This document shows, one piece after another, positions 8,482 through 16,755 of a stretch of DNA of 64,000 nucleotides. The notes below the pieces were generated by a model. That model was not told the origin of the DNA and ran no database searches. It was given only the letters and a program-made list of their open reading frames with translations. Source of the DNA: Rhizobium sp. WYCCWR10014. Its GTDB lineage: Bacteria > Pseudomonadota > Alphaproteobacteria > Rhizobiales > Rhizobiaceae. The stretch covers positions 434,001-498,000 of the forward strand of contig NZ_LXFU01000037.1 in assembly GCF_001657485.1 (NCBI RefSeq), given 5' to 3'. Within the stretch, counting starts at the first letter, position 1. Every line of letters begins with the position of its first letter. The position numbers and the translations under genes were made by a program.

Positions 8482-9012
8482 ATGAAAGCATTGGAAATCT
8501 TCGTTGAGCGCATCATCCTGTCGAGCCGCTGGATCCTCGTGGTCTTCTATATCGGCCTGGTGCTGGCGCTCGCCGTGTATGCCGTTTCCTTCGGCTACAA
8601 GCTTCTGAAGATTGCCGCCAGCGTCTTCGTACTGGACGAAGCTGGGATGATCCTTGCCATGCTCAGCCTGATCGATGCTGCCCTCGTCGCAAGCCTGATC
8701 GTCATGGTGATGATCTCGGGCTACGAGAATTTCGTCAGCCGCTTCGATGAGGCCGGCGAGGCCGACAACGAGGTTTCCTTCCTCGGCAAGCTCGATTCAG
8801 GCAGCTTGAAGATCAAGGTCGCCTCCTCGATCGTCGCCATCTCCTCCATCCATCTACTGCAGGTCTTCCTCAACGCCGACCAATACGAGGACGGCAAGAT
8901 CATGTGGCTGACCCTCATGCACCTCGCCTTCGTCGCCTCCGCCGTCATGCTCGGCTTCCTGGAGAAGCTGATGAGCGTCACGTCGAAAAATGATCTGAAG
9001 GATAAGGATTGA
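8482..9012 (+). CDS. YqhA-type (UPF0114/TIGR00645) inner-membrane protein
   Basis: The 176-residue protein has about four hydrophobic segments (near residues 15-38, 53-75, 108-127, 138-155) and the motifs IILSSRWILVVFYIGLVLAL and MVMISGYENFVSRFD that mark the UPF0114/YqhA family. The function of this family is not established. It is flanked by convergent or repeat-filled spacers and seems to be a single gene. Confidence 0.85.
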   Translation: MKALEIFVERIILSSRWILVVFYIGLVLALAVYAVSFGYKLLKIAASVFVLDEAGMILAMLSLIDAALVASLIVMVMISGYENFVSRFDEAGEADNEVSFLGKLDSGSLKIKVASSIVAISSIHLLQVFLNADQYEDGKIMWLTLMHLAFVASAVMLGFLEKLMSVTSKNDLKDKD

Positions 9013-9052
9013 CGGGCGGCACAGAGGCGCTTTCGGAGGCTGAACAAGCGGC

Positions 9053-9075
9053 AGCTCGACGCAAAACGTCGAGCT
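9053..9075. terminator. hairpin between convergent genes
   Basis: AGCTCGACG and CGTCGAGCT form a perfect 9-bp stem with a 5-base loop between the convergent genes ending at 9012 and 9097. It has no clear T tract on either strand, so it is a weak candidate for a bidirectional terminator. Confidence 0.35.
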
Positions 9076-9096
9076 ATCCTCTCTCACGTCCTGAGA

Positions 9097-10779
9097 TCAA
9101 TTGACCGAAGCAGCAACAGGAACGATCTCTGCCTCAGCTTTTTTCGGGCATCGAAGGCTTTCCTTCGCCTCTGGCCCACAGACGTGCAAGCCGGGCTCTT
9201 CATCATAAGGGATGATACCATTGATGATGCCAAGCGCGAGCGCCTGAGAAGGAACTATGATCCTCCCTCGCTCAGTTGATGTGGCGGGCATCATCGTCTC
9301 GTATGTCTCGGAATTGACGCCCATCTCGTCGAAATAGGCGGAAAATCTCGTATATTCAGCCGTCGTGGGCCTGACGAGACCGATCGAGGAATATCCGACA
9401 ATCCGGGGCGTTCCGCTCATCAGGACAAGAGTACAGCTCGAAAGGCAGTACGCACGGCCGGCAAAGACTTCGCCCTCGGTCGGTCCGCTTTTGGCGATGC
9501 TGGCTTTGCAACGCGGATCCAGCTTTGGACAATTCGGCAACTGCGTTCTGCCAATCGAGGTCTCCAGACCTGCAGCACGGATCATCCGCCCCATCGCGAA
9601 AGCCGCATCCATGTCCCCGCCATTAGATTGAAGGACGATCGGCAACTTTCTTTCGCCGAGCGTCGTCAACATCGCCTTCAGCTGAGCCGGCGTATCCGGC
9701 GTGATATCTCCATCCGCAGAAATCCACTGCGTGCACTCTTCCCGGCAGTTGCCATTGGACATCAGGACGAAGTCCATCGGCTGGGTTTTCGGCAGTTTCT
9801 CGCTTGTCTCTGCGGCCGCATCCTGCACGGGCGCTCGAGATACAGGCGTCTTGGCCAGCACAAGGGCTTCGGCCACCGGATGGCTGTGACAGACAGCCTC
9901 GGCCACTGCATCTGGGGCGCAGAGCGGCATGCCGGGCCACTCATTGTAGGACAACATCTCCGTGATGAGACCTGTTCGAAGTGCCTCTGCAGCCGGTACG
10001 ATATTGATGTTGTCAGGCGTGGCGCTCATCATCAGACCGATCACATCTTCGCTGACGCCCATTTCCTTCAAATAGGCGGTCAAAGCAGCGGTAGCCTTCT
10101 TTCCAAGTTTGGTGGAACTGCCCTGCCCCGCCACCTTGCGTCCGACCTCCTTGCGGGAGATTTCCTTCTTCTTCCCATTCACGATCTTGTATTCGATGCG
10201 ATAGGAAACACGCACCTTGTTGTAGACGGTCGTGATCTGGTGGACTCCGATAAAGGCCCATTGCGATGCGACACGCGACGTACCGCCGGCGAGGGCCAGC
10301 GGACAGGCAGAAAAGCAATAAGCGCCGGCCGAATAGGTGTCACCGACCGCGGTGCCGTCCTTGGCAACAGCGGCTTGACAGCGCGTATCCCCAACGGGGC
10401 ATCCCTGCAGCCGCGTGCCGCCTACCGCCGTTTCCAGCCCGGCCTTACGGATCATCCGGCCCATCGCATAGGCGGCATCGACGTCGCCGCCTTCCGAACG
10501 GAAAACGACAGGCAATTTACGGCCACCGATCTTCTTGAGTATTTTTCTCAGTCGCGCGGGCGTATCGGAGGTTATGCGCCCCTCCGCCGATATCCATTCC
10601 GGACAGTTTTCCTGGCAGAGGAGACTACGCACGAGGATGAAACTCATCGGGGGATGCGCTGCCTTCTTCTCCCCGGCGGCCTGCGAGGTTGCCGCGCCGA
10701 TCGGCAAGGTCAAAAGGAGAAAAACAAGTAATAATCTGGAAAATAGACACTTCACCAAAAAGGAAATTGCAAAGCGCAC
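9097..10779 (-). CDS. secreted protein with two tandem ClpP/crotonase-fold domains
   Basis: The 560-residue protein starts with a signal peptide (to about residue 34, ...GAATSQAAG) and contains two homologous domains. Domain 1 (about 46-275) has WISAEGRITSDTP, RSEGGDVDAAYAMGRMIRKAGLET, then YCFSACPLALAGG and FIGVHQ. Domain 2 (about 335-530) repeats WISADGDITPDTP, QSNGGDMDAAFAMGRMIRAAGLET and YCLSSCTLVLMSG. The fold matches the periplasmic ClpP-like (COG3904) group. Ser157 and His180 of domain 1 fit a catalytic pair; in domain 2 the serine is kept (Ser447) but the histidine position is Val469. Domain 2 also lacks a ~45-residue basic insertion. Substrate and activity are unknown. Confidence 0.75.
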   Translation of the reverse strand: MRFAISFLVKCLFSRLLLVFLLLTLPIGAATSQAAGEKKAAHPPMSFILVRSLLCQENCPEWISAEGRITSDTPARLRKILKKIGGRKLPVVFRSEGGDVDAAYAMGRMIRKAGLETAVGGTRLQGCPVGDTRCQAAVAKDGTAVGDTYSAGAYCFSACPLALAGGTSRVASQWAFIGVHQITTVYNKVRVSYRIEYKIVNGKKKEISRKEVGRKVAGQGSSTKLGKKATAALTAYLKEMGVSEDVIGLMMSATPDNINIVPAAEALRTGLITEMLSYNEWPGMPLCAPDAVAEAVCHSHPVAEALVLAKTPVSRAPVQDAAAETSEKLPKTQPMDFVLMSNGNCREECTQWISADGDITPDTPAQLKAMLTTLGERKLPIVLQSNGGDMDAAFAMGRMIRAAGLETSIGRTQLPNCPKLDPRCKASIAKSGPTEGEVFAGRAYCLSSCTLVLMSGTPRIVGYSSIGLVRPTTAEYTRFSAYFDEMGVNSETYETMMPATSTERGRIIVPSQALALGIINGIIPYDEEPGLHVCGPEAKESLRCPKKAEAEIVPVAASVN

Positions 10780-11238
10780 GATTAAATTGCCTCAGTTGTA
10801 CTGAGCGTAGGCTTAGCAATTGGCTTGACTGCCAGCAAGTCGGATTTCGCCGCCTGCTATTCTCATCGCAATCGGGCTGAAACAGCGATCCGCTGCGGCC
10901 GCGTTCACGCAGTTCACCTGCTCCAGCGCCAAGCGCTGCAGGCAGATCGGTCCGCCGCCTTTGCGCCCGTGCCGGAGAGACCGGAGTTCTCCCCCGAAAA
11001 CCTCCCAAGTGATTCTCTGCTTGCCCGGCTGCGCGAAACCATTGCTGTGCCGCCATGAAAGAACTCAAGGATACCGCAACGCTATTTTTGCAAGTCGAAA
11101 CTCAACCGAAGCGCGAGCTACCGTGGCCAATTTTTCACAATTCGAATGAATCGGCTTGCGCTAGGTCAATTGGGGCTAGCATCCCGCCGATTTTCTGTAT
11201 TTGATAGCGGTAACATTGGGGCTGCCGGGGGCGTACAA
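10780..11238. other. intergenic region, no gene recognised
   Basis: About 460 bases between the divergent ClpP-like gene and the LuxR-type gene. Short open frames exist on both strands, but none has a convincing ribosome binding site or protein-like composition. It should hold both promoters; I could not pin them down. Confidence 0.5.
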
Positions 11239-11964
11239 ATGTCTTACATGACCACCTCTGAAAGACAGTCATTGCTTTCGGCAGAACTTTCGACCGCACG
11301 AACGCGCGGCCTGTTTGCACAGGCGCTTGGCAGGGTCTCTACAGCCTTCGGATTGTCGCATGCGACGCTGATGCACGCCCCCTCCCCGGAAGACCTTCTC
11401 TTGAAACCCCTGCTGATCGAGAGCTCGCTTCCGGCCGCCTATGTCAGGGATTTCGACCGTGCCCACATGATGCGCGGCTGCCCTTTCGGCGTAAGGTTAA
11501 GAGCGTCTGCCGTGCCGCCCGCCTGGCACCTCAACGACGCCTCCAATGGTCAGGCCTTTCCCGCCGAACTTCGTGCTCTGATGCTGCGCCATGCCATACC
11601 GGCAGGCGTTGCCATGCCGACCATTGCGGCCGACGGCCAGCGTCTGATCTTTTGGTTCTGCGGCGAGCGCGCCGCACTCGGCCAGAGCGAAATCAACGAG
11701 ATGGCGATGATCATTCTCCATGCACTCGATGCATACAATGCAGTCAAACGCAACGAGGAAAGCGCGCATAACGCGCTGTCGACTCGGGAACTAGAGGTTG
11801 TGCGCTGGACTGCCCAGGGCAAGACCTCGATCGAAATCGGTCAGATCCTCACGCTCTCGGATCATACGGTGAACGCCTATATGACGAACGCGATCAAAAA
11901 ACTCGATTGCGTCAACCGGACCCAGTTGGTAGCTAAGGCAATTCGATTGAAGCTGATCAACTGA
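11239..11964 (+). CDS. LuxR-family transcriptional regulator
   Basis: From the ATG at 11239 the protein has 241 residues. The C-terminal ~65 residues form a LuxR-type helix-turn-helix (LSTRELEVVRWTAQGKTSIEIGQ, then LSDHTVNAYMTNAIKKLDCVNRTQLVAKAI). The N-terminal half resembles an autoinducer-binding domain in outline (YVRDFDRAHMMRGCPFGVRLR, then a WHL and a FWFCGER strand), but several aromatic residues that contact acyl-homoserine lactones are not evident. An in-frame ATG 31 codons upstream (11146) is less likely. The next gene, a PAS protein, starts 46 bases downstream, so the two are probably co-transcribed. Confidence 0.8.
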   Translation: MSYMTTSERQSLLSAELSTARTRGLFAQALGRVSTAFGLSHATLMHAPSPEDLLLKPLLIESSLPAAYVRDFDRAHMMRGCPFGVRLRASAVPPAWHLNDASNGQAFPAELRALMLRHAIPAGVAMPTIAADGQRLIFWFCGERAALGQSEINEMAMIILHALDAYNAVKRNEESAHNALSTRELEVVRWTAQGKTSIEIGQILTLSDHTVNAYMTNAIKKLDCVNRTQLVAKAIRLKLIN

Positions 11965-12010
11965 GGAATCAGAAGAGAGTCGGCACGTCGTCCCGTGATC
12001 TGGGGGAATC

Positions 12011-12472
12011 GTGCCTCTTCATTTCGAACAGCCCGTTATTGACAAGACGGAACAATCCCGCGCCCACATCGGCATCACCGATGCGGAAGTTGTCCAGATG
12101 CTTGCTGCCTATCGTCTTTTCGGTTTCTGGCGCATCGACATCGAGACAGGACATTTCTTTGCCAGCGAGGATGTCCACGCGATCTTCGGCCTCTCCTACA
12201 GCGACGGCCCTGTCAACCTGACAGAGCTGATGTCGCGCATCCACGAGGAGGACCGCGGCCTGATCGCCCAAACCTTCGAAGAGGCGAGCCTTCACGGCGT
12301 CGGCTTCCACTTCGTTTATCGCGTCGACAACCGGCTTGGCGGCTACAAGCTGGTGCGTAGCGTCGGCCGCTTTCGAAACGATGGAAGCGGCCGCGGCATT
12401 GTCGGCATCACCTATGAATTCGTCGAGAAACTGCGCGTCGTCGGCTTCGAGGACAACACGAAACCCCGCTGA
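12011..12472 (+). CDS. single PAS-domain protein
   Basis: A GTG start after CTGGGGGA gives 153 residues. A PAS (PAS_3-like) fold covers about residues 30-140: FGFWRIDIETGHFFASEDVHAIFGLSY, then LMSRIHEEDRGLIAQTFEEA and GFHFVYRVDNRLGGYKLVRSVGRF. No histidine kinase, GGDEF or DNA-binding domain is attached, so it probably works by protein contact or ligand sensing. It follows the LuxR-type gene closely. Confidence 0.75.
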   Translation: MPLHFEQPVIDKTEQSRAHIGITDAEVVQMLAAYRLFGFWRIDIETGHFFASEDVHAIFGLSYSDGPVNLTELMSRIHEEDRGLIAQTFEEASLHGVGFHFVYRVDNRLGGYKLVRSVGRFRNDGSGRGIVGITYEFVEKLRVVGFEDNTKPR

Positions 12473-12483
12473 CTCCAGACGTT

Positions 12484-13614
12484 TTAGCGGTCAAGCACCG
12501 AGCGAACCTCGACGAGGTTCGAGCGCACCCTCAGAATATAGAAGCCCATGGTGGCGAGATGGCTCGGCATGATCCAGCCGTCTTCGCGCCCGTTCGAGAT
12601 GATCGCCGGCTGGATGCGCAGCGCCGACTGGAACTGCCGCATGGTCCCGCCCCAGATCGCTCCGAGATTGCGTTCCGCCAGCACCTGCGAGAAATCCGCC
12701 TGGGCGGCCGCCATGATCGCATAATAGCCGTAGAGCTGGCCGTAAGCGAACCAGAACCGGTCGTCGGCGCGCGTATCGAACCAGCCGCGATTGTGGTTTT
12801 CCGAGCGTTCGGCGAGCATGTCGGAGGTGCCGCCGAGATCGTTGGCGATGCGATCGATGAACTGCATCAGATTGTCGGCGCGGCCGTCGAAAATGACGTT
12901 GCAGAGGGCGAGATCGGTGTTGAACTTGCGCAGACTGCCGATCGCCGAGCGGTAATAGGAAGGAGTCGGCGTCTTCGGCCCGAAGGGATTGAGCCCAAAA
13001 TACCAGCTGTTTTCGTCGAACTGCAGATTGCCGCGCGCGCTCTGCAGATCGTTGTTGATGCCCGACGTGCCGCGCACCCGCCCAAGCGTATCGACAAGCT
13101 CCGCCGAAGTCCGCCGGACCGCCTGGTTGACGCCGCGCTGGAAGGACGCCTTGTTGTCGAGGAAAGGCGTGTGATCCCAGTCGATGCCGAAGAAGCCCAT
13201 CTTGTAGAGCAGCATGGAGGAGATCCATGCGTTCTGGTTGACGTTGAAATCGGTCAGATCGGCCGCTACGTCGACGATCGCCGAGCGTTGGCAGGTCTTC
13301 GGCCCCGTCGTATTGGCGCCCTCGGCGGCCGGCACTTCTTGCCCGGCGGCAACCTTGCGTTCGGAAAGCCGGTACTGATCGACGAAGGCGGGGTTGAAAT
13401 TCGTCCAGACCTGCGTCTGCAAGAAGAAATAACCGTAGAGGGCGACCAGCAGCGCCACGAAAGCGATGACCGGCAGCCGGATCATCCAGCTCCGGCGCTG
13501 ATACCAGCCGTGCGCGGCAAGAAAGGGCCAGAAGGCCCAGGCGGAAAACAGGCGGGCCCAGCGGCCGATCATCTGGCCGATCAGCCTGAAAAAACCGGCT
13601 ATCCGGTCAAGCAT
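12484..13614 (-). CDS. DUF2333 family membrane-anchored protein
   Basis: The 376-residue protein has one hydrophobic segment at about 43-66 (WMIRLPVIAFVALLVALYGYFFL) and a large C-terminal region with NQNAWISSMLLYKMGFFGIDWDHTPFLDNKASFQRG and ENHNRGWFDTRADDRFWFAYGQLYGYY. These match the DUF2333 family of alphaproteobacteria, whose role is unknown. Its stop lies 11 bases from the convergent PAS gene. A coiled-coil protein and tdk lie upstream on the same strand. Confidence 0.82.
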   Translation of the reverse strand: MLDRIAGFFRLIGQMIGRWARLFSAWAFWPFLAAHGWYQRRSWMIRLPVIAFVALLVALYGYFFLQTQVWTNFNPAFVDQYRLSERKVAAGQEVPAAEGANTTGPKTCQRSAIVDVAADLTDFNVNQNAWISSMLLYKMGFFGIDWDHTPFLDNKASFQRGVNQAVRRTSAELVDTLGRVRGTSGINNDLQSARGNLQFDENSWYFGLNPFGPKTPTPSYYRSAIGSLRKFNTDLALCNVIFDGRADNLMQFIDRIANDLGGTSDMLAERSENHNRGWFDTRADDRFWFAYGQLYGYYAIMAAAQADFSQVLAERNLGAIWGGTMRQFQSALRIQPAIISNGREDGWIMPSHLATMGFYILRVRSNLVEVRSVLDR

Positions 13615-13765
13615 TGTCGTCTCCTGTCAGGCGAGGCGAACATCGGGACATTGCCGCCCCGCTGCATCCCACATATGCGCTCGATGGGCCGAGCACAACA
13701 CGAGCCCTTCGTTTTTACGGAATGAAAGCATTGCGCAAGAGGGATACTGCCCGCGCCCTTGCTGG

Positions 13766-14839
13766 TCAGGAGCGCAGGAAAGGCAGGCTGAAACGAAAAG
13801 ACCTGCGGGCCGTGTCGATCAGAGGCGCTCCCGATGTTTCCGGCGGCGGTTCGGCATAGGTCGGAAACCTTCTGGCGAATTCGAGATCGGCGCGGCTCTT
13901 GCGCCGCTCCAGATCCTGGGCGACCAGCATGCCTTTCTCGAACAACCTGATCGGTGCGGCGATATCGGGAAAGAGCTCCGGCTTGATCCTCACCTTCATG
14001 CCCGGCCGGTCGGTATCGACCTGCGCCTGGTAGATGATCAGGCGCTCCTCCACGTCGATCAACAGCTTGCGCAGCAGCGCGTTGCAGGCGGCGATCCGGC
14101 CGTTCAACGAATCGACGAAGGCCTGGAACAGACCGATGAAGCGCTCGCGCCGCTGGCTGTCGTCGCGCATCTCATGCTCCCCGGCGGAAATCCGCTCGGC
14201 CTCCGCCTTCAGCGCCCGCCGCTCCGCCTCCATCTGCTCCCAATGCGCCCTGTTCCCATAGACGCCGATACGGCCTTGCGTCGTCAGCGCCTTGGCATTG
14301 AGTTCCTTCATCTTGAGGCGGGCGATATCGATGGAAACGACTAGCCGGCGCCGCTGCTCGACGATATCGACAAGGCTGAGTTCGGCGGCCTTGTGCCGTT
14401 CGGTGATCGCGGCGCGCTGGCCGGCGATCAGCCCCGCGAGCGCGTCCGATTTCGTCAAAAGGTCGAGCAGCCGCTCGATGACGGGCGCCTCACGCACGCG
14501 TTCGGTATACATGCGCCACATCCTTTGGCGCGACACCCAGCCGGCCATCTTCTCGCGCAGCGTCAACCCCCGGAAACTGTCGAGATCGGCTGAGACCTCG
14601 GCCGTCAGCCGGTCGAGGGAAAAGACCAGCTCGGCCAGTTGGGCGTCGAGCCCCGCAGCATCGGCGATATGGGCCTGGAAGCGGGCATTCTGCTCGAGGA
14701 AGACCTCGTCGGCCGATCGTGTTTCGTCGCCGCTGAAGGCGCCGATAGCGGCCACGCAATAGGCTCCCTCGGCCGCAATCCTTTCGACAAGGCTGCCTGC
14801 GGCTTCATACTGGCTGTCGAATGGCGGGGGTTTGCGCAC
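13766..14839 (-). CDS. coiled-coil-rich hypothetical protein
   Basis: From a GTG at 14839 (preceded by GGAGAGGC) the protein has 357 residues, rich in Ala, Glu, Arg and Leu with long helical heptad-like stretches (about residues 60-110 and 165-290). I see no catalytic motif or signal peptide. A longer start at 14941 would overlap the end of tdk by 26 bases and encode an unlikely N-terminus. It lies between tdk and the DUF2333 gene on the same strand, which suggests a joint transcript. It could be distantly related to TelA-type proteins, but I cannot support that. Confidence 0.6.
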   Translation of the reverse strand: MRKPPPFDSQYEAAGSLVERIAAEGAYCVAAIGAFSGDETRSADEVFLEQNARFQAHIADAAGLDAQLAELVFSLDRLTAEVSADLDSFRGLTLREKMAGWVSRQRMWRMYTERVREAPVIERLLDLLTKSDALAGLIAGQRAAITERHKAAELSLVDIVEQRRRLVVSIDIARLKMKELNAKALTTQGRIGVYGNRAHWEQMEAERRALKAEAERISAGEHEMRDDSQRRERFIGLFQAFVDSLNGRIAACNALLRKLLIDVEERLIIYQAQVDTDRPGMKVRIKPELFPDIAAPIRLFEKGMLVAQDLERRKSRADLEFARRFPTYAEPPPETSGAPLIDTARRSFRFSLPFLRS

Positions 14840-14915
14840 CAAGCCTCTCCAGGGAATCTCCTGCCCCCAAGCTAGTCGCTTGCGGCGCCAAAGAAAACAG
14901 GCAGCGTCGCCGACC

Positions 14916-15518
14916 TTAGACCGGCTCGGCGATCCAGGCACCGTTCATCGCGTCATCCCAGTGCCTGCGGCAGAGCGAGACATATTTCTCATTGCCGCCG
15001 ACATCGATCTGCGCGCCTTCGTGCAACACCTTTCCTTCCGCGTCGAGCCGCACAACCATCGTCGCCTTGCGCCCGCAATGGCAGATCGTGCGCACCTCGC
15101 GCATTTCGTCAGCGATCGCCAGCAGTTCCTGCGAGGCCGGAAACAGCTTGCCCTGGAAATCGGTTCTCAGCCCGTAAACCATCACAGGGATGCCGAGCCT
15201 GTCGACGACGCGAGCAAGCTGCCAGACATGGACGGGTGTCATAAAATGCGCCTCGTCGACGAAGATGCAGGAAATCGGCGCCCCTTGGCCGCTCAGCGTC
15301 GCGACCAACCGGAACAGATCCTCATGCGGCTCGAAGGGAATGGCGCTCGCCTCCAAGCCGATCCGCGAGCCGATGACGCCTCGGCCCGCGCGCTCGTCGA
15401 AGGCGGCGATCAGTTGCACCGTGCGCATGCCGCGCTCCTGGTAATTATAGGAGGCCTGCAGCAGCATCGTCGACTTGCCGGCGTTCATCGTCGAGTAGTT
15501 GAAATAGAGTTTTGCCAT
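14916..15518 (-). CDS. tdk: thymidine kinase
   Basis: The 200-residue type II thymidine kinase phosphorylates thymidine with ATP in the salvage pathway. It has the P-loop STMNAGKSTML (residues 9-19), the catalytic FVDEAHF (Glu89) and a zinc site formed by Cys146, Cys148, Cys183 and His186. ATG at 15518 follows AAGGAGAAATCGG, a strong ribosome binding site; a longer open frame to 15560 lacks one. Confidence 0.95.
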   Translation of the reverse strand: MAKLYFNYSTMNAGKSTMLLQASYNYQERGMRTVQLIAAFDERAGRGVIGSRIGLEASAIPFEPHEDLFRLVATLSGQGAPISCIFVDEAHFMTPVHVWQLARVVDRLGIPVMVYGLRTDFQGKLFPASQELLAIADEMREVRTICHCGRKATMVVRLDAEGKVLHEGAQIDVGGNEKYVSLCRRHWDDAMNGAWIAEPV

Positions 15519-15753
15519 CCGATTTCTCCTTGATCGGCTTATTGAAAGCTGGAATGGCAAAGAAAAGCCCTGAGAGAGCGATAATCACAGGAATCCGGCT
15601 CGAAAACCGCCGAAAGCCCCGAAAACAAGGCATTGCGAAAAAATCCGCCGACGTCGCAATCGCATGGGTCGATACGGCGCAAACGCACTGAGGTCGCTTG
15701 TCAAACTCGGTTATTGATGGTTGGCTTGGGAACTTAAAGACTGGGAGTCTAAA

Positions 15754-16710
15754 ATGAAAACAACAAGCACGTTCAAATTCGTTACCGCAACTGCCGTCGC
15801 CGCCCTCTCCGTTGCGACCGCCGCCTTCGCTGCCGATCCCGACAGCTGCTCCACCGTTCATTTCTCGGACGTCGGCTGGACGGATATCACCGCCACCACC
15901 GCCACCGCATCCGTCATCCTGAAGAGCATCGGCTACCAGACCGACGTCAAGGTTCTCTCGGTGCCGGTCACCTATACCTCGCTGAAGAACAAGGACATCG
16001 ATGTCTTCCTCGGCAACTGGATGGAGACGCAGGAGAAGGACGTCCGTCCCTATCTCGATGACAAGTCGGTCGAATCCTTCGGCCCGAACCTCGTCGGCGC
16101 CAAGTACACGCTCGCAACCAACGCCAAGGGTGCAGAACTCGGCATCAAGGACTTCAAGGATATCGCCGCTCACAAGGACGATCTCGACGGCAAGATCTAC
16201 GGCATCGAGCCCGGCAATGACGGCAACCGCCTCGTCATGGACATGATCGAGAAGAACGAGTTCGACCTGAAGGATATGGAAGTCGTCGAATCCTCCGAAC
16301 AGGGCATGCTCGCCCAGGTCGCCCGTGCCGATAAATCGGGCAAGCCCGTTGTTTTCCTCGGCTGGGAACCCCATCCGATGAACACCAACTTCAAGCTGAC
16401 CTACCTCACAGGCGGCGACAAGGTCTTCGGTCCTGACTTCGGCGGTGCCAAGGTCTTCACCAACGTGCGTGCCGGTTATCTCGACGAATGCCCGAATGTC
16501 GGCATGATGTTGAAGAACTTGAAGTTCTCCCTCGACATGGAGAACCAGATCATGGGCAAGATCCTCAACGACGGGAAGGAACCGGAAGCTGCGGCTTCCG
16601 AATGGCTGAAGGCGAACCCCGCAGCGCTCGAGCCCTGGCTTGCGGGCGTCAAGACCCGCGACGGCAGCGGCGAAGCCCTCGCGGCCGCCAAGACCGGGCT
16701 CGGCCTTTGA
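15754..16710 (+). CDS. choX: choline ABC transporter, periplasmic binding protein
   Basis: The 318-residue protein starts with a signal peptide (MKTTSTFKFVTATAVAALSV to ...AAFAADPD) followed by a type II (OpuAC-like) binding fold: SCSTVHFSDVGWTDITATTATAS, VFLGNWM, GIEPGNDGNRLV and FLGWEPHPMN. The Trp/aspartate pattern (FSDVGW, GNWM, GWEPHP) matches rhizobial ChoX, which binds choline. It heads choXWV. An in-frame start 33 bases upstream would put charged residues before the signal peptide. Confidence 0.93.
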   Translation: MKTTSTFKFVTATAVAALSVATAAFAADPDSCSTVHFSDVGWTDITATTATASVILKSIGYQTDVKVLSVPVTYTSLKNKDIDVFLGNWMETQEKDVRPYLDDKSVESFGPNLVGAKYTLATNAKGAELGIKDFKDIAAHKDDLDGKIYGIEPGNDGNRLVMDMIEKNEFDLKDMEVVESSEQGMLAQVARADKSGKPVVFLGWEPHPMNTNFKLTYLTGGDKVFGPDFGGAKVFTNVRAGYLDECPNVGMMLKNLKFSLDMENQIMGKILNDGKEPEAAASEWLKANPAALEPWLAGVKTRDGSGEALAAAKTGLGL

Positions 16711-16717
16711 TGATATG

Positions 16718-16749
16718 AACGGGGCGGCTCGCCGCCCCGTTTCATTTTT
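16718..16749 (+). terminator. choX-choW intergenic hairpin (partial terminator)
   Basis: AACGGGGCGGC and GCCGCCCCGTT form a perfect 11-bp stem with a very short loop, followed by TCATTTTTG. It sits directly after the choX stop and before choW. Such hairpins commonly lower expression of permease genes relative to the binding protein. Confidence 0.75.
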
Positions 16750-16755
16750 GTCCGA

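Noticed and set aside
10825..11058. 77-codon plus-strand frame between the ClpP-like and LuxR-type genes
   Set aside because: No ribosome binding site and no protein-like pattern.
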